A stretch of 64,000 nucleotides of DNA from assembly GCF_015706575.1 (NCBI RefSeq), contig NW_024037076.1:18046898-18110897 (forward strand), read 5' to 3'. This DNA is from Patiria miniata (Eukaryota > Echinodermata > Asteroidea > Valvatida > Asterinidae). Positions 11,431 through 21,288 of the stretch are shown one piece after another (within the stretch, counting starts at the first letter, position 1; every line of letters begins with the position of its first letter). The notes beneath the pieces were generated by a model. The model worked only from the letters and a program-made list of their open reading frames with translations. It was not told where the DNA came from and did not search any database. A program made the position numbers and the translations under genes.

Positions 11431-11844
11431 GTGAGTATTTAGTACATATTATGGGCGTTTGTGTTTGTTGCTACCCCCCGCCCCCCCCCCCCGAAAAACC
11501 AGCCATGCAGGTTAACTACATTATCAATACTAATATGAGCAGGAACCAGTCTACACTGGTCTTTATAAGAAATGAAATGCGGACCGGCGTATTTTGTAAA
11601 AACTATACCACGACCGGTTTTTTTCTCATTCAAAAGGAAGTAATTTTATATTGCTCGGACAAAGGCAATGAAAAAGTAAAAGCTGCCCCGATCTATACAA
11701 TGGATCACGTAAACAGTAATTTTCACCACGTTATGGCTTTAGTCGAAATGATATGATAAAATATGCGTTCTGCGTGCTATTTTCGAGTTTCAACTCGAAT
11801 TTTTTCCCCCTCACAATTACTGCTTTCCCCCTTTGCTATATAAA

Positions 11845-11990
11845 AGTTATTCACTTTGAAAGAGACATCTAATAACCAAATCCAGCGCCGTTTAGTTATT
11901 GAATTATTTCTTTAAATAACTTGGATTATTATTAGCTGCCGAACAATATTTCGGCTCTTGCAGGGCAGGTTCATTGATGCGCAAAATGAA
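11845..11990 (+). repeat. Intron block with LRR-like peptide, copy 1
   Basis: This conserved block recurs at about 13346, 18248 and 22026. It reads AAGTTATTCACTTTGAAAGA, then an AACCAAATCCAGC segment and GGCTC(T/C)...GGCAGGTTCATT. In one frame it gives KLFTLKxTSxNQIQ, close to the L-x-x-L-x-x-x-x-x-N-x-I of an LRR, but it reaches a stop soon after. This copy lacks an acceptor AG. It may be a fossil LRR exon carried along in the duplicated introns. That reading is tentative. Confidence 0.4.
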
Positions 11991-12183
11991 AACCCCTATC
12001 AGAGAGTTGCAGACACCGTAATTCGATTTTTTAAACCAATACAAATTGGAGAGAAAATATTTTTTTTTTAAAGCAAGGGGTATGCACATTTTATATTTTG
12101 CTAATTAATGTCAAGAGAGTTCTTCCCAATGTAACTATTTGGCAGAATATTTCAACTGTGTTGTTCTCAATTTGATTCGACAG

Positions 12184-12255
12184 TGAAATGAACAATCTTC
12201 CGCTAGTGTCGATTTACCCCGGTACCTTTGGTGGACTTTCCAATCTCACAGAACT
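12184..12255 (+). CDS. LRR gene, exon 4: LRR type A (72 nt)
   Basis: It lies between TTGATTCGACAG and GTAAGTTTGA, 72 nt, phase 2-2. The peptide begins EMNNLPLVSIYPGTF and ends GLSNLTEL, one 24-residue LRR. It belongs to the local type-A group, marked by a GATTCGACAG acceptor context and the L-P-L-V-S-I core. The group is repeated, intact or broken, at 12546, 15199, 15429, 16615, 20205, 20435 and 22371. An exon of this length and phase can be skipped or duplicated without changing frame. Confidence 0.75.
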
Positions 12256-12545
12256 GTAAGTTTGATGTGGTTTGCATCTTTTTCTTTTACAAGAATTAAC
12301 CTTAATGACTTTCTCCATGAACCACACATTTTAATATTCCTCGATGGAAGAAATAAATAAATAAGTCTAAATCTTTCCAATGTTTAATGAAAATGAAGAG
12401 AAATTTGAGGTCCATACCGTATGAATAGTGATAAACTTTAATTTAAATAAAAAATACAATTTAGCAGTCATTTTAACACTAATCTAAATATACAGATTTT
12501 GCAGTGTATTTCAGCTTTGTTATATTCTCCATTTGATTCGACCAT

Positions 12546-12616
12546 TGGAATGGTAAATCTTCCGCTCGTGTCGATTCCCGCTGGTGCACTTGATGGACTC
12601 TCCAATCTCGAAACCT
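12546..12616 (+). pseudogene. Decayed LRR exon, type A (both splice sites damaged)
   Basis: The sequence still encodes GMVNLPLVSIPAGALDGLSN, a recognisable LRR. The expected acceptor GACAG has become GACCA, and the donor CTGTAAG is replaced by CTCTAAG. It is unlikely to be spliced in. The frame stays open past the lost donor to 12795, giving non-LRR sequence. Its duplicate at 16615 has also lost its donor, in a different way. Confidence 0.7.
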
Positions 12617-13345
12617 CTAAGTTTGACATCGTTCTTGGTGTCACAAAAGAAACTAAAAGCTCAATAAGCATTGCAAGCTATTTGAATGGGAATCGAACTA
12701 AAAAGTATCAATCTCACGCTAAAAACTGTTTCGGCAATTCCTTTTTTGTTATTTGGATCGTGGCCAATGTCTTTAGGCTCCATAATTTGGGCATATAGTT
12801 TACATATAATTGCAGTTGTTGGTTAAGTAACTGCACAGAAACCGCATGTCTTAATGAGTTTTGAAAAGACGTCTTGAGTCATGGGTCACATGCTAAAACA
12901 AATAAATAAATCAATGCCCCGTGGTTGGTATAACTGGTAATTATTTCATGGCCGTTTTATTATGTTTTTATTATGAGTTTTGAAAAGACGTCTTCAACCA
13001 TAGGTCACAGGCTAAAGCAATTAAATAAAGGCCCCAGTGGGTGGAACTGAAAAATTGGATTTCATGGCCATTTTATTATCAGTTAATTAGCATTATTTTA
13101 CAATTCCTTTAAATTTTCGCAAAGCACAGAGTATGTCGGGATATACGTTATTTTATTTGGTGTAAGAGTCAGAAAATATAAAAATAAAAGTCAACAGCAA
13201 TCTATAATGGATCACGTTAAATTGACGTGCACCACCTCATGACAAAGTCTAGATAAATATGATTAAAGTGTTCCTGAGGCTAGTTTCGAGTTTAAAATCG
13301 AAAAAAAAAATATTTATTTGTTATTTAATTTCTTTTTTTCCTAGC

Positions 13346-13620
13346 AAGTTATTCACTTTGAAAGACACATCTTACAACCAAATCCAGCGACGTTTAGTTA
13401 TTGAATTATTGCTTCATAAAATTTGAATTATGATGCTGCCGGACAATATTTCGGCTCTCGAATGGCGGGTTCATTATGCGGAAATGAAAACCCTTTTTCA
13501 GAGAGTTGGAGACACCCAAAAATTGAAATTTGTGGTTTAAACATAATATACAAACTAAAAATTTGTTATAGGGAAAAATCCTGTTTTGAGGAGTACATAT
13601 ATGGATATTACGTTTTGTGA
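13346..13620 (+). repeat. Intron block with LRR-like peptide, copy 2
   Basis: Same block as 11845-11990, here preceded by a good acceptor (a T-rich tract ending CCTAG) in the phase used by the LRR exons. The frame reads KLFTLKDTSYNQIQRRLVIE and then stops at TGA near 13424. The matching copy at 18248 has AGA in place of that TGA. Whether this is an alternative terminal exon or a fossil cannot be settled from sequence alone. Confidence 0.4.
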
Positions 13621-13744
13621 AGTATAGGAGCGCGTATCCCCACGATAATATAAATATTTTGCAGAATATTTCAATTGTGTTGTTCTCAATTGGATTCGAC
13701 AGTATTAGTAATTCTTTGAGTTTTTTCTGAGCAATCTGATATGA

Positions 13745-14152
13745 CTTCAACGGGGAAGTCACAACATTGATTTCTTTAAAACAAATAATTGTGTAACAGA
13801 TCATAATAACTACTTCCACCACAATGTGTTTTCAAACGAAATAATATATATGTTTGCAATGTGATGTCTTTGGAATGTAAATTAGAAATATCTTGCTGTA
13901 CAGGGCGTCCCCAAAAGGTAAACCACAAACAAAGGTATAATATGAGCAAGTTATATGAACTCAACGACCATTATTAGATGGCTTTATAAAATAATGACCA
14001 GAGGAATGCATGACCAGAGGAATGCATCCAAAATATTTTTTGAAAATTTACTGCATGTCAAAACCATAGTGATGGTCCTTAAGTTCATAGTTTGGTCATA
14101 TTAATCCTTTCTTTGTGTGATACCTCTTTGTGAGAGGACACCCTGTGTATTT
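13745..14152. repeat. Intronic repeat block, probable MITE (copy 1)
   Basis: This block lies upstream of the type-B LRR exon and recurs upstream of the other two (18652-19057 and 20757-21184) and again at 28497-30799. Inside, TACAGGGCGTCCCC (about 13900) and GAGGACACCCTGTGTA (ending about 14152) form an imperfect inverted repeat like the ends of a small DNA transposon. GACCAGAGGAATGCAT is tandemly doubled within it. The acceptor of exon 14185 lies about 30 bp past its end. Confidence 0.6.
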
Positions 14153-14184
14153 CAACTCCGTTTATTCTTTACTTGACTTGACAG

Positions 14185-14256
14185 TCGGATGTACAGTCTT
14201 CCTCTAGCGTCGATTACCAACGACACATTTAGCGGGCTGATCAATCTCCACGAGCT
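14185..14256 (+). CDS. LRR gene: LRR type B (72 nt)
   Basis: It lies between TTGACTTGACAG and GTAAGTTTGATACG, 72 nt, phase 2-2. The peptide begins RMYSLPLASITNDTF and ends GLINLHEL. It is a type-B LRR, with relatives at 19090 and 21217. Compared with its positional duplicate at 19090 it differs at 16 nucleotides and 11 residues, although the flanking introns are about 97% identical. Most changes lie at the two ends of the exon, which together form the repeat's beta-strand, the surface LRR proteins usually use for binding. Confidence 0.75.
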
Positions 14257-14375
14257 GTAAGTTTGATACGACTCCTGTTTGTTTATGATGTCACAGCAGA
14301 AAATGCAATTTTAATTTACATATCATAAGCGTTGGGCATCAATCTGACTCTCTCCATAGTTACCATTAACCATTT

Positions 14376-14685
14376 TCTTCTCCGGACACTTGGCCTCCGT
14401 AAAATAAAAAAGTGGGCGGGGGGGGGGGGGGGGGAGACTATTACCTTTCTTCCAAATGGGGGCGCTCGTCAAAACTGACCATTATTGTGCATACTGGAAA
14501 AGCTATGTCGATTTTCATGGCGCATCGTAATGATTTTTGAGCTGTTTTTTTTTTAAGTTGATGTCAGAAATCTCTAACCATTGATGGAAACACTTACTGA
14601 AAAACAAATATTTCAAAAAAATCCGCCAAGGGGGGGGGGGGGGGGGAGTTGCAACTTCTGCCCTCCCCCTCTGGATACGCCACTG
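14376..14685. mobile_element. hAT-like poly-G element, 5'-truncated copy
   Basis: It ends CTGGATACGCCACTG followed by TCGAGTGA, like the complete copy at 15715-16100. The left end is missing: the join runs from CCATTTTCTT directly into the interior (CTCCGGACACTTGGCC). The interior G-run is longer than in the other copies. The matching insertion in duplication copy 2 (19293-19688) is complete, so this copy lost its 5' part after the duplication. Confidence 0.75.
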
Positions 14686-15198
14686 TCGAGTGAGAGTAAC
14701 ATGTGTCCATTAAAATAGCTGTTTAATTGCAGAAGACTTTAATAAGGAGTTAATCAGGTTCCTTTTACTTTGATTGAACAAAATAAAACTGTTATTTATG
14801 TATTGTTTGGAATTAATCGAAATTGGGTACTTGAATTCTTCCCACGTTATATTTACTAACACATTTATTATTTACTTTTAAAAAAGGCCTACTTGTAATT
14901 TATAATATTAATTCATCTGCTATTTTTTCACGAATTAACTTGAATGAATGTCTTCATGGACCACACATTTTAATATTTCTCGATGGGAGAAATACAAAAT
15001 ATATCTAAATCTGTCCGATGTTTAAATAAAAATGAAGTGGAATTTGAGGTACATATACCGAGCTGACAGTTCAACTGAAAAGTGGCAATCATTAATTTGA
15101 ATAGAAAGTACACTTTAATAGTACTTTTAACACATCTAAATTTACAGATTTTGAAGAGTATTCCAGCTTTGTTATATATTTTTCATTTGATTCGACAG

Positions 15199-15235
15199 TG
15201 AAATGATAAATTTTCCGCTCGTGTCGATTTATCCG
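15199..15235 (+). pseudogene. Truncated LRR exon, type A (first half only)
   Basis: A good acceptor (GATTCGACAG) leads into EMINFPLVSIYP, the first half of a type-A LRR. The sequence then switches abruptly to intron material (CAAAATGAAAACC...TCAGAGAGTTGGAGACA) that normally follows the LRR-like intron block. This is an exon-intron chimera from an illegitimate join. The same chimera is at 20205, so it predates the segmental duplication. Confidence 0.75.
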
Positions 15236-15428
15236 CAAAATGAAAACCTTTTTTCAGAGAGTTGGAGACATCCAAAATCGGACTTTTTTAGTTTAACATA
15301 ACATACAAACTGAAAAGTTGTTACAGGGAAAAAAATCCTGTTTTTTAAGAAGAACATGTATGGATTTTAAATTTTGTGAAGTAATAATAAGATCGCTTAT
15401 CCCCATGGTAATATAATTGATTCGACAG

Positions 15429-15500
15429 TTATCTGATCAATCTGCCGCTCGTGTCGATTTGCCCCCGTACCTTTGGTGGACTCGCCAATCTCCAAACCCT
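15429..15500 (+). CDS. LRR gene: LRR type A (72 nt)
   Basis: It lies between GATTCGACAG and GTAAGTTTGATG, 72 nt, phase 2-2. The peptide begins YLINLPLVSICPRTF and ends GLANLQTL, and carries one Cys. The exon and about 200 bp of following intron are essentially the same as at 20435; the exon itself is identical in all 72 positions. This contrasts with the strongly diverged type-B pair from the same duplication. Confidence 0.75.
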
Positions 15501-15714
15501 GTAAGTTTGATGTGGTTCGTGTTTTAGTCGTTGTTAATTAAAGTGTACAATGCAAGCTTTATGTGTTTCTTAAGCTAAATAGGAACCAAACTCACTCCCA
15601 CAAAAACTAACGTTAACCACCTTAATAATTTACAAAAAGGTCTTTTGTGGTCATTTGTTTTAAATTTGGTTTATATATACAAACTCAGTTGTTCAACCAT
15701 TTTCTTTCGAGTGA

Positions 15715-16100
15715 CAGTAGCGTATCCAGATTTTGATATCAGGCGGGGTGGGGGGGGGGGAGGGGCAACCGCACATCCGCGCCGAAATGTAGAAGAATGT
15801 TTTTCTTCTCCGGACACTTGGCCTCCGTAAATAAAAAAAGTGGGGGGGGGGGAAAACTATTACCTTTCTTCCAAATGGGGGCGCTCGTCAAAACTGACCA
15901 TTATTGTGCATACTGGAAAAGCTATGTCGATTTTCATGGCGCATCGTAATGATTTTTGAGCTGGTTTCTTTTTAAGTTGATGTCAGAAATCTCTAACCAT
16001 TTATGGAAACACTTACTGAAAAACAAATATTTCAAAAAAAAAACGCCAAGGGGGGGGGGGAGTTGCAACTTCTGCCCTCCCCCCTCTGGATACGCCACTG
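15715..16100. mobile_element. hAT-like poly-G element, complete copy (386 bp)
   Basis: The ends CAGTAGCGTATCCAGA and TCTGGATACGCCACTG are inverted repeats. The flanking octamer TCGAGTGA is duplicated exactly (15707-15714 and 16101-16108), as in hAT elements. The interior has three long G-runs and no coding frame. Copies lie at 14376-14685 (truncated) and 19293-19688. Related fragments occur at about 23578 and 61360. Confidence 0.88.
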
Positions 16101-16614
16101 TCGAGTGAGAGTAACATGTGTCCATTAAAATAGCTGTTTAATTTCAGAAGACTTTAATAAGGAGTTAATCAGGTTCCTTTTACTTTGATTGAACAAAATA
16201 AAACTGTTATTTATGTATTGTTTGGAATTAATCGAAATTGGGTACTTGAATTCTTCCCACGTAATATTTGCTCACACATTTATTATTGACTTTGAAAAAA
16301 GGCCTACTTGTAATTTATAATATTAATTCATCTGCTAATTTTTCGCGAATTAACTTGAATGAATGTCTTCATGGACCACACATTTTAATATTTCTCGATG
16401 GGAGAAATACAAAATATATCTAAATCTGTCCAATGTTTAAATAAAAATGAAGTGGAATTTGAGGTTCATATACCGAGCTGACAGTTCAACTGAAAAGTGG
16501 CAATCATTAATTTGAATAGAAAGTACACTTTAATAGTACTTTTAACACAATCTAAATTTACAGATTTTGAAGAGTATTCCAGTGTTGTTATATATTTTTC
16601 ATTTGATTCGACAG

Positions 16615-16686
16615 TGAAATGATAAATGTTCCGCTCGCGTCGATTCCCGTTGTTGCACTTGATGGGTTCTCCAATCTCAAAACCCT
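16615..16686 (+). pseudogene. LRR exon, type A, donor site lost
   Basis: The acceptor GATTCGACAG is intact and the 72 nt encode EMINVPLASIPVVALDGF, then SNLKTL. The donor GTAAG has become TTAAG, which also creates an in-frame TAA. It is the counterpart of the decayed exon at 12546, which lost both sites, so the two copies decayed at least partly independently. Confidence 0.7.
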
Positions 16687-16898
16687 TTAAGTTTGACACT
16701 TGTTGATGTCACAAAAGATACTAAAGCTCAAAAAGCATTGTAAGCTATTTGAATGGAAATCGAACTAAAACGAACTATCAATCTCGCACTAAATTTTTAT
16801 ATCTCAGCAATTCCTTTTTTGTGATATTTGGATCGTGGCCAATATCTGTAGGGTACTTTGTGGCGTATAGTTTGCATATAATTGCAGATATTGGTTAA

Positions 16899-17413
16899 AG
16901 GGAATATACAGCATTTGCAAACATCGAAAAATAAAACTACCAAGTTTTTGCGCAATACCGTAATAGGATGTTGGTAAATGACAGTCTAAAGCATCCTGTA
17001 AAATTATGGCACCTGGTATGCTGTCATTTTCAAGAAAAGTGGTATTTTTGTATCAATTTCCAACGCTGATCGGCCGATCAGCGTTGGAAACAACTGGCTT
17101 TTTTTTCAAATACTGGCCCCAATTGACTATTGCACTTGTTTGCAATCGATTACAAACCTATAAACGGGTACGAGCCAGCTAGACTGGTTCCCTGACCTTA
17201 CAATTCCCGAATGTATGTAAACTGCTCTAATTCTGCTTATATGGAGTCAGGGAACCAGACTACAGGAAAATGATAGTTTTTCTTGGTTTTTATAGCATTT
17301 TCGAACCGAAAACCTCCAAAAAGTCAGTGTAACTATATTTGCTTTATATTTCCAACCCCCCAATTCCATCCATTTCTGAAAATTACAGCAAAAGCAAATG
17401 ATGTATATTCCCT
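16899..17413. mobile_element. TTAA-flanked MITE, copy 2 (515 bp)
   Basis: A near-identical copy of the element at 6970-7482. TTAA flanks both ends (16895-16898 and 17414-17417). Removing it gives GGTTAATTACCTG, which is the uninterrupted sequence at about 17718 in the neighbouring repeat. It therefore has an empty-site control inside this window. It carries the same perfect 28-bp palindrome. Confidence 0.92.
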
Positions 17414-18247
17414 TTAATTACCTGTACAAGAACCACAGGTTTTAATGGGTTTTGAAAAGACGTCTTCAACCATGGGTCACAATCACATGCTAAAACAATT
17501 AAATGAAGGCCCCAGTGGGTAGAACTGGAAATTGGATTTGATAGCCGCTTCATTATCAGTAAGCGTTATTTTACAAATCTTTCAAATGACAGTTGCAAGC
17601 TATTGGAATGGGAATCGAATTAACTGTTTCGGCAATTCCTTTTTTTTGTTATTTGGATCGTGGCCAATGTCTTTAGGCTCCTTTTTTGGGACATATAGTT
17701 TGCATATAATTGCAGTTGGGTTAATTACCTGCACAAGAACCACAGGTCTTAATGAGTTTTGAAAAGACGTCTTGAGTCATGGGTCACATGCTAAAACAAA
17801 TAAATAAATCAATGCCCCGTGGTTGGTATAACTGGTAATTATTGGATTTCATGGCCGTTTTATTATGTTTTTATTATGAGTTTTGAAAAGACGTCTTCAA
17901 CCATGGGTCACAGGCTAAAACAATTAAATAAAAGCCCCAGTGGGTGGAACTGAAAAATTGGATTTTATGGCCGTTTTATTATCAGTGAATTAGCATTATT
18001 TTACAAATCCTTTAAATTTTCGCAAAGCACCGAGTCGGGGTATATATTTTATTTTATTTGGTGTAAGAGTCAGACAATATAAAAATAAAAGTCAACGGCA
18101 ATCTATAATGGATCACGTTAAATTGACGTGCAACAGCTCATGACAAAGTCTAGATAAATATGATTAAAGTGTTCCTGAGGCTGGTTTCGAGTTTAAAATC
18201 GGAAAAAAATATTATTTCATTTGTTATTTAATTTCTTTTTTTCCTAG

Positions 18248-18524
18248 CAAGTTATTCACTTTGAAAGACACATCTCACAACCAAATCCAGCGACGTTTAG
18301 TTATTGAATTATTGCTTCATAAAATTAGAATTATGATGCTGCCGGACAATATTTCGGCTCTCGAATGGCAGGTTCATTATGCGGAAAATGAAAACCCTTT
18401 TTCAGAGAGTTGGAGACACCCAAAAATTGAAATTTTTGGTTTAAACATAATATACAAACTGAACATTTGTTATATGGAAAAATCCTGTTTTGAGGAGTAC
18501 ATATATGGATATTACGTTTTGTGA
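18248..18524 (+). repeat. Intron block with LRR-like peptide, copy 3 (open for 92 codons)
   Basis: After CCTAG the frame runs open in LRR phase from 18249 to the stop at 18522-18524. It reads KLFTLKDTSHNQIQ at its start, LPDNISALEW about 30 residues later, and then non-repetitive sequence. The TGA of copy 2 is AGA here. No donor follows at the LRR position, so if used it would be a terminal exon. Other copies at 11845, 13346 and 22026 are closed. I regard it as a fossil exon, with modest confidence. Confidence 0.35.
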
Positions 18525-18651
18525 AGTATAGGAGCGCGTATCCCCTCGATAATATAAATATTTTGCAGAATATTTCAATTGTGATGTTCTCAATTGGATT
18601 CGACAGTATTAGTAATTCTTTGAGTTTTTTTCTGAGCAATCTGATATGACT

Positions 18652-19057
18652 TCAACGGGGAAGTCACAACATTGATTTCTTTAAAACAAATAATTGTGTA
18701 ACAGATCATAATAACTACTTCCACCACAATGTGTTTTCAAACGAAATAATATATATGTTTGCAATGTGATGTCTTTGGAATGTAAATTAGAAATATCTTG
18801 CTGTACAGGGCGTCCCCAAAAGGTAAACCACAAACAAAGGTATAATATGAACAAGTTATATGAACTCAACGACCATTATTTGATAGCTTTATAAAATAAT
18901 GACCAGAGGAATGCATGACCAGAGGAATGCATCCAAAATAGTTTTTGCAAATTTAATGCATGTCAAAACCATAGTGATGGTCCTTAAGTTCATAGTTTGG
19001 TCTTATTGATCCTTTCTTTGTGTGATACCTCTTTGTGAGAGGACACCCTGTGTATTT
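18652..19057. repeat. Intronic repeat block, probable MITE (copy 2)
   Basis: Duplicate of 13745-14152, about 97% identical by eye, again ending about 30 bp before a type-B LRR exon. The imperfect inverted ends TACAGGGCGTCCCC and GAGGACACCCTGTGTA are kept. Confidence 0.6.
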
Positions 19058-19089
19058 CAACTCCGTTTATTCTTTACTTGACTTGACAG

Positions 19090-19161
19090 TTGGTTGGACA
19101 ATCTTCCTGTAGAGTCGATTCCTGCCGACACGTTTAGCGGGCTGTTCAATCTTCAATGGCT
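19090..19161 (+). CDS. LRR gene: LRR type B (72 nt), divergent duplicate
   Basis: It lies between TTGACTTGACAG and GTAAGTTTGATACG, 72 nt, phase 2-2. The peptide begins WLDNLPVESIPADTF and ends GLFNLQWL. Against its duplicate at 14185, 13 of 16 base changes alter the protein and 3 are silent, while adjacent intron sequence has about 9 differences in 317 bp. The conserved core (L-P, S-I, D-T-F-S-G-L, N-L) is kept, so the repeat should fold. Confidence 0.75.
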
Positions 19162-19292
19162 GTAAGTTTGATACGACTCCTGTTTGTTTATGATGTCACA
19201 GCAGAAAAGGCAATTTCAATTTGGATATCATAAGCGTTGGGCATCAATCTGACTCTCTCCATAGTTACCATTAACCATTTTCTTTCCAGTGA

Positions 19293-19688
19293 CAATAGCG
19301 CATCCAGCTTTTGATATCAGGCGGGGGGGGGGGGCAACCGCACATCCGCGCCGAAATGTAGGGGAAAAAGAAAAAATTCTCCGGATACTTGGCCTCCGTA
19401 AAATAAAAAACGGGGGGGGGGGAAGACTATTATCTATCTTCCAAATGGGGGCACTCGTCAAAACTGACCATTATTGTGCATACTGGAAAAACTATGTCAA
19501 TTTTCATGGCGCATCGTAATGATTTTTGAGCTGGTTTTTTTTTTAGGTTGATGTCAGAAATCTCTAACCATTTATGGAAACACTTACTGAAAAACAAATA
19601 TTCCAAAAAAAAAAAAAATCCGCCAAGGGGGGGGGGGGAAGGGGGGAGTTGCCCCCCCCCTGCCCCCCCCCCCCCGGATACACCACTG
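19293..19688. mobile_element. hAT-like poly-G element (396 bp)
   Basis: The ends CAATAGCGCATCCAGC and CGGATACACCACTG are flanked by TCCAGTGA (19285-19292) and TCGAATGA (19689-19696), an imperfect 8-bp duplication. It is the counterpart in duplication copy 2 of the truncated element at 14376. The element also matches 15715-16100 throughout. Confidence 0.8.
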
Positions 19689-20204
19689 TCGAATGAGAGT
19701 AACATGTGTGCGTAAAATAGCTGTTTAATTCCAGAAGACTTTAATAAAAGGAGTTAATCGGGTTCTTTTACTTTGATTGAACTAAATAAAACTGTTTATT
19801 TATGAATTGTTTGGAATTAATCGAAATTGGGTACTTGACTTCTTCCCACGTATTATTTGCGCACACATTTATTATTGACTTTGAAAAAAGGCCTACTTGC
19901 AAATTATGATAATAATTCATGTGCTATTTTTTCACAAATTAACTTGAATGAATGTCTTCATGGACCACACTTTTTAATATTTCTCGATGGGAGAAATACA
20001 AAATATATCTAAATCTGTCCGATGTTTAAATAAAAATGAAGTGGAATTTGAGGTACATATACCGAGCTGACAGTTCAACTGAAAAGTGGCAATCATTAAT
20101 TTGAATAGAAAGTACACTGTAATAGTACTTTGAACACAATCTAAATTTACAGATTTTGAAGAGTATTCCAGCTTTGTTATATATTTTTTCATTTGATTCG
20201 ACAG

Positions 20205-20241
20205 TGAAATAATAAATTTTCCGCTCATGTCGATTTATCTG
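20205..20241 (+). pseudogene. Truncated LRR exon, type A, copy 2
   Basis: Duplicate of 15199-15235: acceptor GATTCGACAG, then EIINFPLMSIY, then the same abrupt switch into CAAAATGAAAACC. It cannot form a full LRR. Confidence 0.75.
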
Positions 20242-20434
20242 CAAAATGAAAACCTTTTTTCAGAGAGTTGGAGACATCCAAAATTGGACTTTTTTAGTTT
20301 AACATAACATACAAACTGAAAAGTTGTTACAGGGAAAAAAATCCTGTTTTTTAAGGAGAACATGTATGGATTTTAAATTTTGTGAAGTAATAATAAGATC
20401 GCTTATCCCCATGGTAATATAATTGATTCGACAG

Positions 20435-20506
20435 TTATCTGATCAATCTGCCGCTCGTGTCGATTTGCCCCCGTACCTTTGGTGGACTCGCCAATCTCCA
20501 AACCCT
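20435..20506 (+). CDS. LRR gene: LRR type A (72 nt), identical duplicate
   Basis: Every base equals 15429-15500, including the GATTCGACAG acceptor and GTAAGTTTGATG donor. Phase 2-2. It encodes one LRR beginning YLINLPLVSICPRTF. The identity points to recent duplication or conversion of this part of the segment. Confidence 0.75.
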
Positions 20507-20756
20507 GTAAGTTTGATGTGGTTCGTGTTTTAGTCGTTGTTAATTAAAGTGTACAATGCAAGCTTTATGTGTTTCTTAAGCTAAATAGGAACCAAACTCA
20601 CTCCCACAAAAGCTAACGTTAACCACCTTAATAATTTACAAAAAGGTCTTTCGTGGTCATTTGTTTGAAATTTGGTTTATATATACAAACTCAGTTGTTC
20701 AACCTAGTAAATATATACAGTCAGGTTATGTAATGGCCCTTTGTGATATTTAAGTG

Positions 20757-21184
20757 ATATCAATTCTCTGTCTTTTTTCCTTCCGACCAATCTGATAAGA
20801 CTTCAATAGGGAAGTCACAATATTGATTTGTTTTTAAAAAATAACAACATAGATGTAACAGATGATAATAACTACTTCCATCACAATGTGTGCTCAAACG
20901 AAATAATATAATATGCTGCGATGTGATGTCTTTGGAATAGTATATTAGAAATATTTTGCTGTATATGATGTCCCCCAAAAAGAAAACTACAAAGGTATAA
21001 TATGAACTAAGCGAGGACCAGAGGAATGCATCCAAGATATCATTGGCGGGTTCATTTATCAACGACCAGAGGAAAGCATTTAATATATCATTGGAAAGCT
21101 TACTGCTTTAATGGTTATTAAGTTCATACTTCGGTTATCATCCCTTTCTTTGTGTGATACCCTTTTTTGAGAGAACTCCCAGTG
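20757..21184. repeat. Intronic repeat block, probable MITE (copy 3, divergent)
   Basis: It is related to 13745-14152 but has more differences and a shortened middle. Its right end reads GATACCCTTTTTTGAGAGAACTCCCAGTGTA. It leads into type-B exon 21217. This copy is the closest match to the sequence flanking the foldback element at 29169-30782, because it shares GAGAGAA. Confidence 0.6.
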
Positions 21185-21216
21185 TATTTTATGTCCGTTT
21201 ATTCTTTACTTGACAG

Positions 21217-21288
21217 TTTGATGTACAATCTTTCTCTAGCGTCGATTCCCAACGACGCATTTAGCGGGCTGATCAATCTCCGATGGCT
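21217..21288 (+). CDS. LRR gene: LRR type B (72 nt), third copy
   Basis: It lies between TTTACTTGACAG and GTAAGTTGTTCG, 72 nt, phase 2-2. The peptide begins LMYNLSLASIPNDAF and ends GLINLRWL. It shares its middle with exon 14185 (ASI, ND, FSGLINL) and its end (WL) with exon 19090, so it looks like a mosaic of the two. The flanking introns are more diverged than between the other two copies. Confidence 0.72.

Larger units (their letters stand above)
12820..15697 (+). repeat. Segmental duplication, copy 1 (about 2.9 kb)
   Basis: This stretch contains exons 14185 and 15429 and a truncated exon at 15199. It matches 17720-20703 in order and orientation, at a distance of 4.9-5.0 kb. Spot comparison of intron segments by eye gave about 5 differences in 194 bp before exon 14185 and 4 in 123 bp after it. 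Copy 1 lacks about 100 bp of the hAT-like insert kept in copy 2. A further internal duplication links about 14370-15260 with about 15700-16640. Confidence 0.85.
17720..20703 (+). repeat. Segmental duplication, copy 2 (about 3.0 kb)
   Basis: Counterpart of 12820-15697. It contains exons 19090 and 20435, the truncated exon 20205, a fuller poly-G hAT-like element and the second LRR-like intron block (18248). The homology ends at TTGTTCAACC, where the two copies enter different sequence. Confidence 0.85.
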
